From assembly GCF_018449475.1 (NCBI RefSeq), contig NZ_JAHCQH010000014.1:518704-582703 (forward strand): DNA of 64,000 nt. The letters run 5' to 3'. A model generated the notes under the pieces. That model was not told the DNA's origin. It saw only the letters and a list, made by a program, of their open reading frames with translations, and ran no database searches. Made by a program: the position numbers and the translations under genes. Positions 34,120 through 42,586 of this stretch are shown here, piece after piece (the first letter of the stretch is position 1; every line of letters begins with the position of its first letter). The DNA is from Ancylobacter radicis (lineage in GTDB: Bacteria > Pseudomonadota > Alphaproteobacteria > Rhizobiales > Xanthobacteraceae).

Positions 34120-34794
34120 TTATACCCGCTTCACGACCGGCCAGTCGACCTCATCCTCGGGCACCACAGCCGTCTCGGCCAGAGCCAGCTTCTTCCAGGC
34201 CACGAATGCCGGATGGTCATGGATAGCGCCAATATAGGCCTGTGTCGGCTCATCCACCGCGATACCGTAGGTGCGCAGCCGCGTTGCCACCGGAGCGAAC
34301 ATGGCGTCGGCCGCGCAGAATGCGCCATAGAGGAAATCGCCGCCAGCTCCGAATCGCTCTCGCGCCTCCGCCCAGCGACGCATCAACAGGCGGACATCCT
34401 TCAGCGCGGCTTCGGGCATGGCCCGCACCTCGATCGGCCGCCAGAGATTCATCGGCGCGGCGCTACGGAGGGCTCCGAAGCCGCCATGCATCTCGGTCGC
34501 CAGCGAGCGCGCGTGAGCCCGCGCGACCGGTTCTCCCGGCCACAGGCCGCGATCGGGGAAACGCTCGGCCAGATGCTCGAGGATGGCGATGGACTCCCAC
34601 ACGACGGCCTCGCCGTCGATCAGCACCGGCACCCTGCCGGCGGGAGAGACCGCACGGGCGCGGGCCTTGAAGTCGGGCGCCTCCAGCGGGATCGTGATTT
34701 CCTCGAAGGGAATTCCCGCCGCCTTCATGGCGATCCATGGCCGCAGCGACCAGGAGGAATAGTTCTTGTTGCCGATCACCAGCTTCAGCGTCAT
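34120..34794 (-). CDS. Glutathione S-transferase family protein
   Basis: A 224-residue GST. The N-terminal thioredoxin-like domain opens KLVIGNKNYSSWSLRPWIAM, with Ser in SSWS at the catalytic position, and continues with the cis-Pro in GRVPVLIDGEAVVWESIAIL. A helical C-domain follows. Substrate unknown. ATG at 34794 is chosen for the family start. It is the first gene of a minus-strand run with DUF1489 and the small membrane protein. Confidence 0.93.
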   Translation of the reverse strand: MTLKLVIGNKNYSSWSLRPWIAMKAAGIPFEEITIPLEAPDFKARARAVSPAGRVPVLIDGEAVVWESIAILEHLAERFPDRGLWPGEPVARAHARSLATEMHGGFGALRSAAPMNLWRPIEVRAMPEAALKDVRLLMRRWAEARERFGAGGDFLYGAFCAADAMFAPVATRLRTYGIAVDEPTQAYIGAIHDHPAFVAWKKLALAETAVVPEDEVDWPVVKRV

Positions 34795-34904
34795 GGCCAC
34801 CTTCCGCGTGTCAGGGCGGTCAAGATCGGTCAGAGCGGCGCAGGTGGCAAATTCAGATCGCTCATGGCGGCCATCACGACGGATGATCCTGCCATCCATC
34901 GCGG

Positions 34905-34940
34905 GCAAAAAACAAACGGCCCGGCGGTGAAGCCGGGCCG
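34905..34940 (-). terminator. Intrinsic terminator of the 42-aa gene
   Basis: CGGCCCGGC (34917-34925) and GCCGGGCCG (34932-34940) form a perfect 9-bp stem; on the minus strand a T-run (TTTGTTTTTTG) follows. It lies about 70 nt past the stop of the 42-codon gene and separates it from the GST gene. Confidence 0.85.
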
Positions 34941-35011
34941 CTGAAACTGCAAAGCTCGGCTACACGCTTGCAACCGATCCAACCAGAAGGCGAGGCTCGC
35001 CGAGCCGACGC

Positions 35012-35140
35012 TCAGCTCGCCGCCACCTGAACGGCCTGGAAGCCGCCGAAGAGATAGACAAGAGCGACCGCGGCGAGAAAGGCGACGACGGTCCAACGTG
35101 CAACTCCCCAGCAGGAGGAGTGCTCGGAAAGGGCAGGCAT
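35012..35140 (-). CDS. Very small membrane protein (42 aa)
   Basis: Forty-two codons: MPALSEHSSCWGVARWT then a hydrophobic helix (VVAFLAAVALVYLFGGF) and a short tail. A GGGA lies 6 nt upstream of the ATG. Support is positional: it has its own terminator (34905-34940), a TTGAGC-17-GATCTA promoter-like pair upstream and a CtrA-like box at 35217-35231. I do not recognise the family. Confidence 0.5.
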   Translation of the reverse strand: MPALSEHSSCWGVARWTVVAFLAAVALVYLFGGFQAVQVAAS

Positions 35141-35216
35141 GTGAGATCCCTAGATCGAATTTCAGATCACGTCGCTCAAGCAACAGATTCCTGTCTGGCG
35201 CGGACCGAAACAAAAC

Positions 35217-35231
35217 TTAATCAAACGTTAC
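35217..35231. promoter_or_regulatory. CtrA-like box
   Basis: TTAA (35217-35220), 7 nt, TTAC (35228-35231) matches the TTAA-N7-TTAA CtrA site in 7 of 8 positions. It is about 80 bp upstream of the 42-aa gene and 185 bp before the DUF599 gene. DivK in this window implies a CtrA pathway. By-eye match only. Confidence 0.35.
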
Positions 35232-35416
35232 CGCGTTCGCAATCGCGAAAGCGTCACAATCCCCTGCACCACGCGCAATCCTGCTAAGCGCGCGTGGAAC
35301 GGACGCTTGTGTCCATCGGCTCGTCGTCGGTATTGAAGCATTGCAGCGGAGCCATCAGGATAGGGCTTGCGCCGTCACCCTCCCCTTCTCCTCTGCTCCC
35401 AAAGCGCCATAAAGTC

Positions 35417-36115
35417 ATGTTCGGCTTCACTTATCTCGACGGCATAGCCTTTGTCGCCTTCATCATCGCCTGGATCGCCTATCATTTGATGATGGAGGGC
35501 GGCTGGGCGGAGCGCCGCTCCTTCAACCGTCGGATGGATACCTTCCGGCAGCAATGGATGCAGCGCATGTTGGCGCGCGACAACCGAATCGTCGACGCCC
35601 AGATCGTTGCCGCACTGCAAAACGGCACCGCCTTTTTCGCCTCGACCTCCCTGCTCGCCATTGGCGCGACACTGGCGATCCTGCAATCGACCGACGCGGT
35701 CATGGCGATCTTCGCCGATCTGCCTTTTGTGGAGCCGAACCGGACCAGTTGGGAGGTGAAGACGCTGGGTCTGACCATTATATTCGCCAACGCCTTCTTC
35801 AAGTTCGCCTGGGCCTATCGCCTCTTCAACTACACCACGATCCTGCTCGGCTCGACGCCGCCCGCGCGCGATGCCGCGACACCCGAGGCGCAGGCCCATG
35901 CCCGGAAGGCGGCGCGCATGGCGACGCTGGCCGGCCGGCATTTCAACCGCGGCCAGCGTGCCTTCTTCTTCGCCCTGGCCTATCTGGGCTGGTACATAAA
36001 TGGCTGGGCCTTCATGATCACGACCTTCGCCATTTTCATGGTCATGATGAATCGCCAGTTCGGCAAGGACGCGCAGTGGATCCTCGATGACGATACTTCG
36101 GAGCGCCAATCGTGA
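35417..36115 (+). CDS. DUF599 family membrane protein
   Basis: A 232-residue inner-membrane protein of about four helices: MFGFTYLDGIAFVAFIIAWIAYH, DAQIVAALQNGTAFFASTSLLA, KFAWAYRLFNYTTILLGS and GQRAFFFALAYLGWYINGWAF are DUF599 blocks. Function unknown. ATG at 35417 is preferred; an upstream extension has no similarity. Its stop overlaps the GTG of the DUF3253 gene. Confidence 0.9.
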   Translation: MFGFTYLDGIAFVAFIIAWIAYHLMMEGGWAERRSFNRRMDTFRQQWMQRMLARDNRIVDAQIVAALQNGTAFFASTSLLAIGATLAILQSTDAVMAIFADLPFVEPNRTSWEVKTLGLTIIFANAFFKFAWAYRLFNYTTILLGSTPPARDAATPEAQAHARKAARMATLAGRHFNRGQRAFFFALAYLGWYINGWAFMITTFAIFMVMMNRQFGKDAQWILDDDTSERQS

Positions 36116-36423
36116 ATGACGCCATGCCCACGACGGAAACTCCCCGTCCCCGCCGGCCTTCCGAAGAGGCCATGGAGGCCGCGATCCTTGCTGTGGCGGG
36201 CGCCGCCAACCGCAGCGTCTCGCCGGAGGATGTCGCCCGCAGCCTCTCCAAGGGTCCCGAATGGCAGACCGCTCTGCCGGTGCTGCGGCGGGTAGCGCAG
36301 CGCATGGCGCGCGAGGGACGCCTCGTCATGTACCGCAAGGGCAAACCCGCCGACCCGGATGAATTGCGCGGCGTGTATCGCCTTGGCCTGCCCGGCAAGA
36401 GTGACGAGCCCGGCGACATTTGA
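36112..36423 (+). CDS. DUF3253 family protein
   Basis: A 103-residue protein with a winged-helix-like core: EAMEAAILAVAGAANRSVSPEDVAR and LPVLRRVAQRMAREGRLVMYRKGKP, ending RGVYRLGL. This fits the DUF3253 family, possibly DNA-binding. The GTG at 36112 overlaps the DUF599 stop by 4 bp; an ATG at 36124 is also possible. Confidence 0.8.
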   Translation: MNDAMPTTETPRPRRPSEEAMEAAILAVAGAANRSVSPEDVARSLSKGPEWQTALPVLRRVAQRMAREGRLVMYRKGKPADPDELRGVYRLGLPGKSDEPGDI

Positions 36424-36438
36424 CGAGTTGGTGGCCCG

Positions 36439-37230
36439 TCAGGGGGCCGGGAAGAAAGTGCCGATGCGCCCGGTCCAATAGTAGACCGCGAGTCCGACCC
36501 ATTCGCGGGCGGCCGCATCAAAGAACTGAAGCCCCTCGGCTACCGAGCTGAACAGCCGCCAAGGCGAGCCCTGTCCAGTGGTACGGAAGTCCACCGGGTA
36601 GGCGGTCACGTCGAACCCCACGGCGCGGAAGCAGCCCATCGCTCGTGGCATGTGAATGGCCGAGGTCACCAGCAACCAGCGTTCCCCCGCGGCGGGATTG
36701 ACCAGATCCCGCGTGAGGCGAGCATTCTCCGACGTGTTGCGCGAACGGCTCTCGAAGGTCACGCGGTCGGGATCGACACCGATTTGCGGCAGAACCTGCC
36801 GGATGACGTCGGCCTCCGCGATGGGTGGCGGTTCGAGACGTCCGCTGCCGCCGGTAAAGACAATCCGGGCATCGGGATAGCGCCGGCTGAGATCGGCAAG
36901 GGCAAAGAGCCGCTCGGCCGATTCCTGGAAGGCTGGCTGGCCGCGTGCGGCGGTGATGTCCGGCAATTCCGCCCCGCCCAGCACGATCACGCCGGCAACC
37001 GCCTGCCCGTCATCGGCGTGGATGGGAAAGCGGTCCTCCAGCGCCTGCGTCATCAGGCGACCGAACGGCCCTAGCCCGGTGACCAGAATCCCGACGACGC
37101 CGATGACGGCAAGACTGGCGCCGAGGCGCCGCCAGCGCAACATCAGCACGAGGCCGGCGAGCGCGACGAGCGTGAGAAATGTCGATGGGACGGCCGCCAT
37201 CCAGCCGAGCTTGGAGAGAGTGAAGAACAT
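36439..37230 (-). CDS. DUF218 (YdcF/ElyC-like) membrane protein
   Basis: A 263-residue protein with two N-terminal helices and a periplasmic DUF218 domain: AGVIVLGGAE, ARIVFTGGSGR, ESRSRNTSENA and LLVTSAIHMPRAMGCF match ElyC/SanA-like proteins, which in E. coli affect envelope integrity and peptidoglycan or lipid carrier use. ATG at 37230 gives the usual start just before the first helix. The GGDEF/EAL gene ends 14 bp upstream, so both may be on one transcript. Confidence 0.9.
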   Translation of the reverse strand: MFFTLSKLGWMAAVPSTFLTLVALAGLVLMLRWRRLGASLAVIGVVGILVTGLGPFGRLMTQALEDRFPIHADDGQAVAGVIVLGGAELPDITAARGQPAFQESAERLFALADLSRRYPDARIVFTGGSGRLEPPPIAEADVIRQVLPQIGVDPDRVTFESRSRNTSENARLTRDLVNPAAGERWLLVTSAIHMPRAMGCFRAVGFDVTAYPVDFRTTGQGSPWRLFSSVAEGLQFFDAAAREWVGLAVYYWTGRIGTFFPAP

Positions 37231-37244
37231 GCCCGTTACATAGT

Positions 37245-39563
37245 TCAGCGCAATTGCGAGCGCGAGACAGGAAGGCTCTCGCCGCGTGCCACCCGTTCCA
37301 GGTAGCGGTCGACGCCCGACAGCGGCACCGGCGCCGCCAGCAGAAAGCCCTGCACATAGTGGCAGCCGACCGACTGAAGGTAGCGTAACTGCTCGCGTGT
37401 CTCCACGCCCTCGGCGGTCACGGTGATGGCCAGCGCGCGAGCAAGGCGCACCACGCAATCGATGATGGCCGCGGCATCTTCCGTGTGGCCGATATTCTGG
37501 ATGAAGCTGCGGTCGATCTTGATCGTGTCGACCCGGAAACGGCGGATATAGCCGAGCGAGGAGTATCCGCTGCCGAAATCGTCCAGCGCGATCCGGATGC
37601 CCATGTTCCGCAGTGCCGAGAGCGAAGCGAAGGCCTCCGGCTGGTTTCCGAACAGCAGGTTTTCGGTGATCTCGATTTCCAGCCGTTCGGCCGGAAAGCC
37701 GGTCTCGTGCAGGATACGCCGGACGGTGTCGGCAAGGTTGCCCATCCGAAAATCGACAGGGGAGAGGTTGACCGCGATCTTAACGTCGCCCCAGTCCCGC
37801 GCCTGTTCGCAGACCCGCCGCAACACCCACATATCGAGTTCGGTGATCAGCCCCGATTGCTCGGCGATGGGGATGAACTCGCCGGGCGAGATAAGCCCCT
37901 GAACGGGATGAAGCCAGCGCACCAGGGCTTCGAAACCCACCACCACATCACCGTCATTGGAGAATTGCGGCTGGTAGTAGACCGCCAGTTCGCCCGTGGT
38001 CAGCGCCCGCTTGAGCTCCAGCTCGACATCGCGCCGGCGCACGACCTCGCGCTCCATGCGGGGGGTGAAGACGCGCAGGGAGCCGCGCCCCTCGGCCTTG
38101 GCACGGTACACCGCGATATCCGCCAGCCGGATAAGTTCGCGCGCTTCGGTTCCATGGTCCGGCGCGATGGTGGCGCCGATCGTGCCGCTGATCACCAGTA
38201 TCTGTCCCGCAATCTGCGCCGGCCGTCGGATCGCGTCGAGCACGACGGCACCGATTGCCTCCACCTCGTGATTGTCCGGCCCGACGGAGGCCAGCAGCAC
38301 GAACTCGTCCCCGCCGAAGCGCGAGGCCAGCAGCGAGGGAAGCGCGAGAGCACCGAGGCGCGAGCCGATCTCGGCGAGCAGCAGGTCGCCGACATGATGA
38401 CCCAATGTGTCGTTGACGTCCTTGAAGCCGTCGAGATCGAGGAAGAAAATCGCCAGACGGTTGCCGGGACCGACCCGAACCAGCCGATCACGCAAGGCGC
38501 GCATCAGCATGGCCCGGTTGGCGAGGCCGCAGAGCGAGTCGACATAGGCCAGCCGCGAGGCGAGCGCCTCGCTTTTTGCCAGTTCCTGCGTCGCACGCCG
38601 GGCGTACCAGAGAATGATGATCGCGGCCGCGAGCAGCAGCACCGCCGCTCCCAGCAGCGCCGGCAGCAGGGCCCTCAACAGGGCGGCACCCGGGTTTTCC
38701 GGCATCCAGCTCAGCCAGGCCGGTGCGATGTCGCCATCATGGAAGGGGATGAGCACCGCCTGACGTCTCTCGTCGGGCGGCTCACTGGTGATGGCGGGCG
38801 CTGCGACATGAAGTTCCGCGATCAGGTCACCGAGAAAATCCGTATCGAGGAAGACGACGGTTACGGCGATCGGCGGCACGCGCGTCGGTGAAACCACCCG
38901 GCCGTAATCCGGTGTGATGCTGATCGCACCGACCAGCGCGGGGCGACCTTCCACCCGCATATAGCCGGCCCTAAACACTGGAGACAGTTCGCGCGGGCGT
39001 TCCCCGCTCCGGGTGGCAGCGGCAACCTGCGCCGCCTGTTCCATGAAGGCGGCGCCGACACCGCGGACCAGAGGCGTCATCGCCTTGGCATCGAATGGGG
39101 CGATATCGACCGCGATCATCGAGCCATTGACGGAAGCGTAGCCGAGGCCGGTCTCGAGAACCACATAGGAACGGTCGTGCCCTTGAGTGTCGTGCAGCCA
39201 CCGGCCGAAATTGTCGTGAACCCAATCGACGTCAAGGAAATAGGCGGTTCGTAGAACCGACTCGTCCCAATGAGCGAAGCTGGCCAGATCACGCTGGAGA
39301 TCACCGGCCCGCCGGTTCAGGCTGTCGAGCATCAGCTCGTTCCAGCGGTCGCGCGACGCTTGGTCGACCCGTTCGGCGGCGAGCAGCGAGAAGGCGACCA
39401 TGGCGGCGATAGCGGCGGCGATGACAAGGGCCACCGCCAGGATCATCCGGTCACCCGTGCGCGCCAGCCGGGCGCTGCCAAACTGGCGATTGGACGACAC
39501 AGCCCCTTCACCAGACCCGCCTGTGGGCGCCTGCCCGAGAAGACGGCCGACGGGCCCCCACAT
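37245..39563 (-). CDS. CHASE4-GGDEF-EAL c-di-GMP signalling protein
   Basis: A 772-residue inner-membrane protein. A helix at about 40-62 and another at 296-319 flank a periplasmic CHASE4 sensor (FAHWDESV...). The GGDEF domain (about 330-500) has an intact GGDEF (417-421) for diguanylate cyclase activity, but no RxxD inhibitory site five residues before it. The EAL domain has EALVRW (545-550), EITENLL and DDFGSGYSSL (661-670), the catalytic loop, intact. So it could both make and degrade c-di-GMP, with its net direction set by the sensor. A good AGGAGA precedes the ATG. Confidence 0.96.
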   Translation of the reverse strand: MWGPVGRLLGQAPTGGSGEGAVSSNRQFGSARLARTGDRMILAVALVIAAAIAAMVAFSLLAAERVDQASRDRWNELMLDSLNRRAGDLQRDLASFAHWDESVLRTAYFLDVDWVHDNFGRWLHDTQGHDRSYVVLETGLGYASVNGSMIAVDIAPFDAKAMTPLVRGVGAAFMEQAAQVAAATRSGERPRELSPVFRAGYMRVEGRPALVGAISITPDYGRVVSPTRVPPIAVTVVFLDTDFLGDLIAELHVAAPAITSEPPDERRQAVLIPFHDGDIAPAWLSWMPENPGAALLRALLPALLGAAVLLLAAAIIILWYARRATQELAKSEALASRLAYVDSLCGLANRAMLMRALRDRLVRVGPGNRLAIFFLDLDGFKDVNDTLGHHVGDLLLAEIGSRLGALALPSLLASRFGGDEFVLLASVGPDNHEVEAIGAVVLDAIRRPAQIAGQILVISGTIGATIAPDHGTEARELIRLADIAVYRAKAEGRGSLRVFTPRMEREVVRRRDVELELKRALTTGELAVYYQPQFSNDGDVVVGFEALVRWLHPVQGLISPGEFIPIAEQSGLITELDMWVLRRVCEQARDWGDVKIAVNLSPVDFRMGNLADTVRRILHETGFPAERLEIEITENLLFGNQPEAFASLSALRNMGIRIALDDFGSGYSSLGYIRRFRVDTIKIDRSFIQNIGHTEDAAAIIDCVVRLARALAITVTAEGVETREQLRYLQSVGCHYVQGFLLAAPVPLSGVDRYLERVARGESLPVSRSQLR

Positions 39564-39643
39564 CTGCTCTCTCCTGCGGATTGCAGCTATGCTAGGGCGC
39601 TTTTGTTAATGGCGGTTGAAATATTCGACTTTGTTTCGATTTT

Positions 39644-41050
39644 TTAGGTTTGAAACCAAAGCGACGCGATTCCAAGGAAGGCGAAAAAACCGACCACGTC
39701 GGTGATCGTCGTGACGAAGGGGCCGGAGGAGACGGCGGGATCGATCTTGAACCGATTGAGCGTCAGGGGAATAAGAATTCCACCCAGAGCCGCGGCGACG
39801 AGATTGATGATCATCGCCAGGGCGATGACAAAGCCGAGATCGGCAACGCCGAACCGGGCGAACACGACCACGGCCATGATGACGGCGAACACGACGCCGT
39901 TGAACAGACCTACCAGCAGTTCGCGGGCAATGATCCGCCCCGCATTGCTGGTGCGCAGCTCCCGCGTGGCGAGGGCGCGCACCGCAACGGTCATGGTCTG
40001 CGTGCCGGCATTGCCGCCCTGGCTGGCGACAATCGGCATGAGCACGGCCAGCGCCACCATCTTCTGCAGTTCGTCCTCGAACATGGAGATGACGAAGGAG
40101 GCCAGATTGGCGGCGATCAGGTTGAGGAAAAGCCAGGTGAAGCGACTGCGCGCGATGTACCAGAAGCTGTCGGAGAGCTCCTCGTCGCCGGCCACGCCGC
40201 CCAGCGCCTTCAGATCCTCATCCGCCTCTTCCTGGATGACGTCGACAATGTCGTCGACCGTCAGCACGCCGACGAGGCGCCCAGCCTCGTCCACCACTGG
40301 CGCCGAGATCAGGTTGTACCGCTCGAAGACACGAGCCACATCCTCCTGATCGTCCGTCACATTGACCACGTGACGATCGGCGGTCACGACCTCGCCAATC
40401 TTTACCCCGCGCTTGGTACGCAGCAGCCGATCGAGAGGAACGGAACCGCTCAGCCGGAAGGTGGGATTCACCACGAAGACCTCGAAGAAAACCTCGGGCA
40501 GGCCGTCCGTCTCACCGATGTAGTCCAGCGCCTGACCGACCGTCCAGAACGGCGGCAGGGCGATGAACTCCGTCTGCATGCGCCGGCCGGCGCTTTCCTC
40601 GGGAAAGTCGAGGCTTCGCTGCAGCGTGGCCCGCTCGGGGATCGGCAGTTGCGCCAGGATCTCCTGCTTCTCGGCCTCGTCGAGGTCTTCGAGGATGTAG
40701 ACCGCGTCGTCGGAATCGAGATCGCGCAAGCCCTCGACGACGGTCTGCGTGGACAGTTCCTGAAGGATCTGGACGCGAACCGTCTCGTCGAGCTCGGTCA
40801 GGGCCGTGAAGTCAAAGTCGCTGCCCAGCAGCTCGATCATCCGCGGCCGCTCGGAGGCCGGCAGGGCCTCCAGCAGACGTGCGAGATCGGTCTCATGCAG
40901 ATCCGCCACCAGCCCGCGCAACGCCTCGACGTCGCGCACATCGATGGCGCCGACGATCGCCTCGACGAAGCCGGGCACATCGATCGGATCGACGTCGTGC
41001 TCGGGGCCGCGCCCGGAACGGGAGGCGGCGAGATCGGTCTCTTCGCGCAT
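39644..41050 (-). CDS. mgtE: Magnesium transporter MgtE
   Basis: A 468-residue channel. The cytosolic N-domain (superhelical, about 25-125) and two CBS domains (VNVTDDQEDVARVFERYNLISAPVVD) gate a five-helix pore domain with the FYWIARSRFTWLFLN and VASQGGNAGTQTMTVAVRALATREL blocks typical of MgtE. ATG at 41050, after a GGAGAG, is preferred over an ATG 72 nt upstream. Divergent from an acylphosphatase gene. Confidence 0.95.
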   Translation of the reverse strand: MREETDLAASRSGRGPEHDVDPIDVPGFVEAIVGAIDVRDVEALRGLVADLHETDLARLLEALPASERPRMIELLGSDFDFTALTELDETVRVQILQELSTQTVVEGLRDLDSDDAVYILEDLDEAEKQEILAQLPIPERATLQRSLDFPEESAGRRMQTEFIALPPFWTVGQALDYIGETDGLPEVFFEVFVVNPTFRLSGSVPLDRLLRTKRGVKIGEVVTADRHVVNVTDDQEDVARVFERYNLISAPVVDEAGRLVGVLTVDDIVDVIQEEADEDLKALGGVAGDEELSDSFWYIARSRFTWLFLNLIAANLASFVISMFEDELQKMVALAVLMPIVASQGGNAGTQTMTVAVRALATRELRTSNAGRIIARELLVGLFNGVVFAVIMAVVVFARFGVADLGFVIALAMIINLVAAALGGILIPLTLNRFKIDPAVSSGPFVTTITDVVGFFAFLGIASLWFQT

Positions 41051-41186
41051 GCCGCTCTCCGGCCGAAGCTTCGGAATCAGGTGACTGGGACCGTTCTTAT
41101 GAAGCATCCTCGGGGAAGGCAAACCGATCCCCTCAAGGTCCTGTCAATGCATCGCGCGCGTGGTACCCCGGCAACAGGTTGGCCCC

Positions 41187-41474
41187 ATGGTTGAGACGAC
41201 AGCCGTACGGCTTTTCATCATCGGGCGGGTCCAAGGCGTCGGCTATCGCGCCTGGTTCGCGGCCGAGGCACGTCGGCGCGGCCTGCGCGGCTGGGTTCGC
41301 AACCGGCGGGACGGCCGCGTCGAGGCGCTGCTCGCCGAGGGACCGGACATGGACGCGATGATCGAGGTCGCCCGGCATGGCCCGCCGGCGGCCCATGTGA
41401 CGCAGACAGAGATCAGCCGGGAAATGGTCCCTGCCGACATGCCGTCGGGTTTCGAGGTGCGCCCGACGCTCTAA
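41187..41474 (+). CDS. acyP: Acylphosphatase
   Basis: A 95-residue enzyme that hydrolyses acyl phosphates. [19 protein letters not shown] holds the phosphate loop with the catalytic Arg, and [15 protein letters not shown] the catalytic Asn. ATG at 41187 gives the family length; an upstream GTG adds nine unrelated residues. Its stop overlaps the convergent lipB stop. Confidence 0.94.
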   Translation: MVETTAVRLFIIGRVQGVGYRAWFAAEARRRGLRGWVRNRRDGRVEALLAEGPDMDAMIEVARHGPPAAHVTQTEISREMVPADMPSGFEVRPTL

Positions 41475-42196
41475 TCCGCGACCGTCGGACCGAACACCGC
41501 CTCAAACTCGCGGCGAAGCGCGAGATCGACATCCTCCATGCTCACCGGTAGGCCGAGATCGACCAGGCTGGTGACGCCATGATCGCGGACGCCGCAAGGC
41601 ACGATACCGGTAAAATGGGCGAGGTCCGGCTCAACGTTGAGCGACACGCCATGCATGGTCACCCAGCGCCGGACACGGATGCCGATGGCGGCGATCTTGT
41701 CCTCCCCCTCCCCTTCGCGGAAGGGACGACGCACCCAGACGCCGACACGATCCTCCCGCCGCTCGCCGCGTACATTGAAGGCGGCGAGAGAGCGGATCAG
41801 CCATTCCTCAAGCGCGGCGACGTAACGCCGGACATCCGGCGCCCGGCGCTTCAGGTCCAGCATCACATAGGCCACGCGCTGGCCGGGACCGTGATAGGTG
41901 AACTGCCCGCCCCGGCCCGACTGGAAGATGGGGAAACGCTGCCCATCCACGAGGTCTTCAGGCCGCGCACTGGTGCCCGCGGTGTAGAGCGGCGGGTGTT
42001 CCAGCAGCCACACCAGCTCGTCCTCGTTCCCGGCCGCGATAGCCTCTGCCAGCCGGTCCATTTCGGCCAAGGCCTGCGGATAGGACACATAGCCGGGCGC
42101 CACCCGCCAGCGTACCGGCGGGCTGCCCGGATGTGGCAGCATCTCGGGGGCAAGATCGTCGCGCGGCTGCGCGGATGAGGTGGTGATATCGGCCAT
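41471..42196 (-). CDS. lipB: Lipoyl(octanoyl) transferase LipB
   Basis: A 241-residue enzyme that moves octanoyl groups from ACP to lipoate-dependent enzymes. [17 protein letters not shown] is the substrate loop, Lys in [15 protein letters not shown] and Cys in [14 protein letters not shown] are the catalytic pair. ATG at 42196 fits the family length. A hairpin and the tRNA-Leu gene lie upstream on the other strand. Confidence 0.96.
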   Translation of the reverse strand: MADITTSSAQPRDDLAPEMLPHPGSPPVRWRVAPGYVSYPQALAEMDRLAEAIAAGNEDELVWLLEHPPLYTAGTSARPEDLVDGQRFPIFQSGRGGQFTYHGPGQRVAYVMLDLKRRAPDVRRYVAALEEWLIRSLAAFNVRGERREDRVGVWVRRPFREGEGEDKIAAIGIRVRRWVTMHGVSLNVEPDLAHFTGIVPCGVRDHGVTSLVDLGLPVSMEDVDLALRREFEAVFGPTVAD

Positions 42197-42261
42197 GCCG
42201 GAGAGATAATCATTTGCGGGCGGTCTGTCTTCCCATCCATGCCCGTTCCTGGAACGACTCT

Positions 42262-42292
42262 GTCCACAGGCGGGCCGCAAGCCCTTGTGGAC
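42262..42292. other. Hairpin between lipB and tRNA-Leu
   Basis: GTCCACA (42262-42268) and TGTGGAC (42286-42292) pair perfectly, and GGGC/GCCC extends the inner stem around a CGCAA loop. It overlaps the -35 element of the putative tRNA promoter. It could be a protein site or an RNA hairpin upstream of lipB. Confidence 0.45.
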
Positions 42293-42313
42293 CCCCATTC
42301 GATCTGTTAGACG
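42285..42313 (+). promoter_or_regulatory. Candidate promoter of tRNA-Leu
   Basis: TTGTGG (42285-42290), 17 bp, TAGACG (42308-42313), giving a start near 42320 and a leader of about 47 nt. The -35 overlaps the hairpin at 42262-42292. Confidence 0.4.
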
Positions 42314-42366
42314 ATGCCCCGCTCCCGCCGGCCGCTGCTTGCAGCTCACCGCCGGTACGGAGCTAT

Positions 42367-42451
42367 GCGGTCGTGGCGGAATTGGTAGACGCGCTGCCTT
42401 GAGGTGGCAGTGGGTAACACCGTGGAGGTTCGAGTCCTCTCGACCGCACCA
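42367..42451 (+). tRNA. tRNA-Leu (anticodon GAG)
   Basis: An 85-nt class II tRNA with encoded CCA. Acceptor arms GCGGTCG (42367-42373) and CGACCGC (42441-42447) pair fully; the anticodon arm CTGCC-TTGAGGT-GGCAG places GAG at 34-36, reading CUC/CUU leucine codons. The T arm GGAGG-TTCGAGT-CCTCT and a long variable arm (TGGGTAACACCGTG) are as expected for tRNA-Leu. A terminator follows at 42475. Confidence 0.97.
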
Positions 42452-42474
42452 TTCCCAAAGGATGGATGCAACGC

Positions 42475-42496
42475 ACGGCGACCCTCGGGTCGCCGT
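42475..42496 (+). terminator. Terminator-like hairpin after tRNA-Leu
   Basis: ACGGCGACC (42475-42483) and GGTCGCCGT (42488-42496) form a perfect 9-bp stem, with one more C-G pair possible; it is followed by TGTCGCTT, a weak T-tract. Confidence 0.65.
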
Positions 42497-42586
42497 TGTC
42501 GCTTCTAGGGTGCGAAACGGCGGGCATCGGATGCCCCATCGGCCCTGCCCTCTTCCCATGACATGAAAATTCAATCGTGCCCTGCG

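Noticed and set aside
37485..38891. 468-codon open frame antisense to the GGDEF/EAL gene
   Set aside because: No recognisable domain; arises from third-position GC bias in the sense gene.
39650..41194. 514-codon open frame antisense to mgtE
   Set aside because: No domain; covered by mgtE, whose family blocks are clear.
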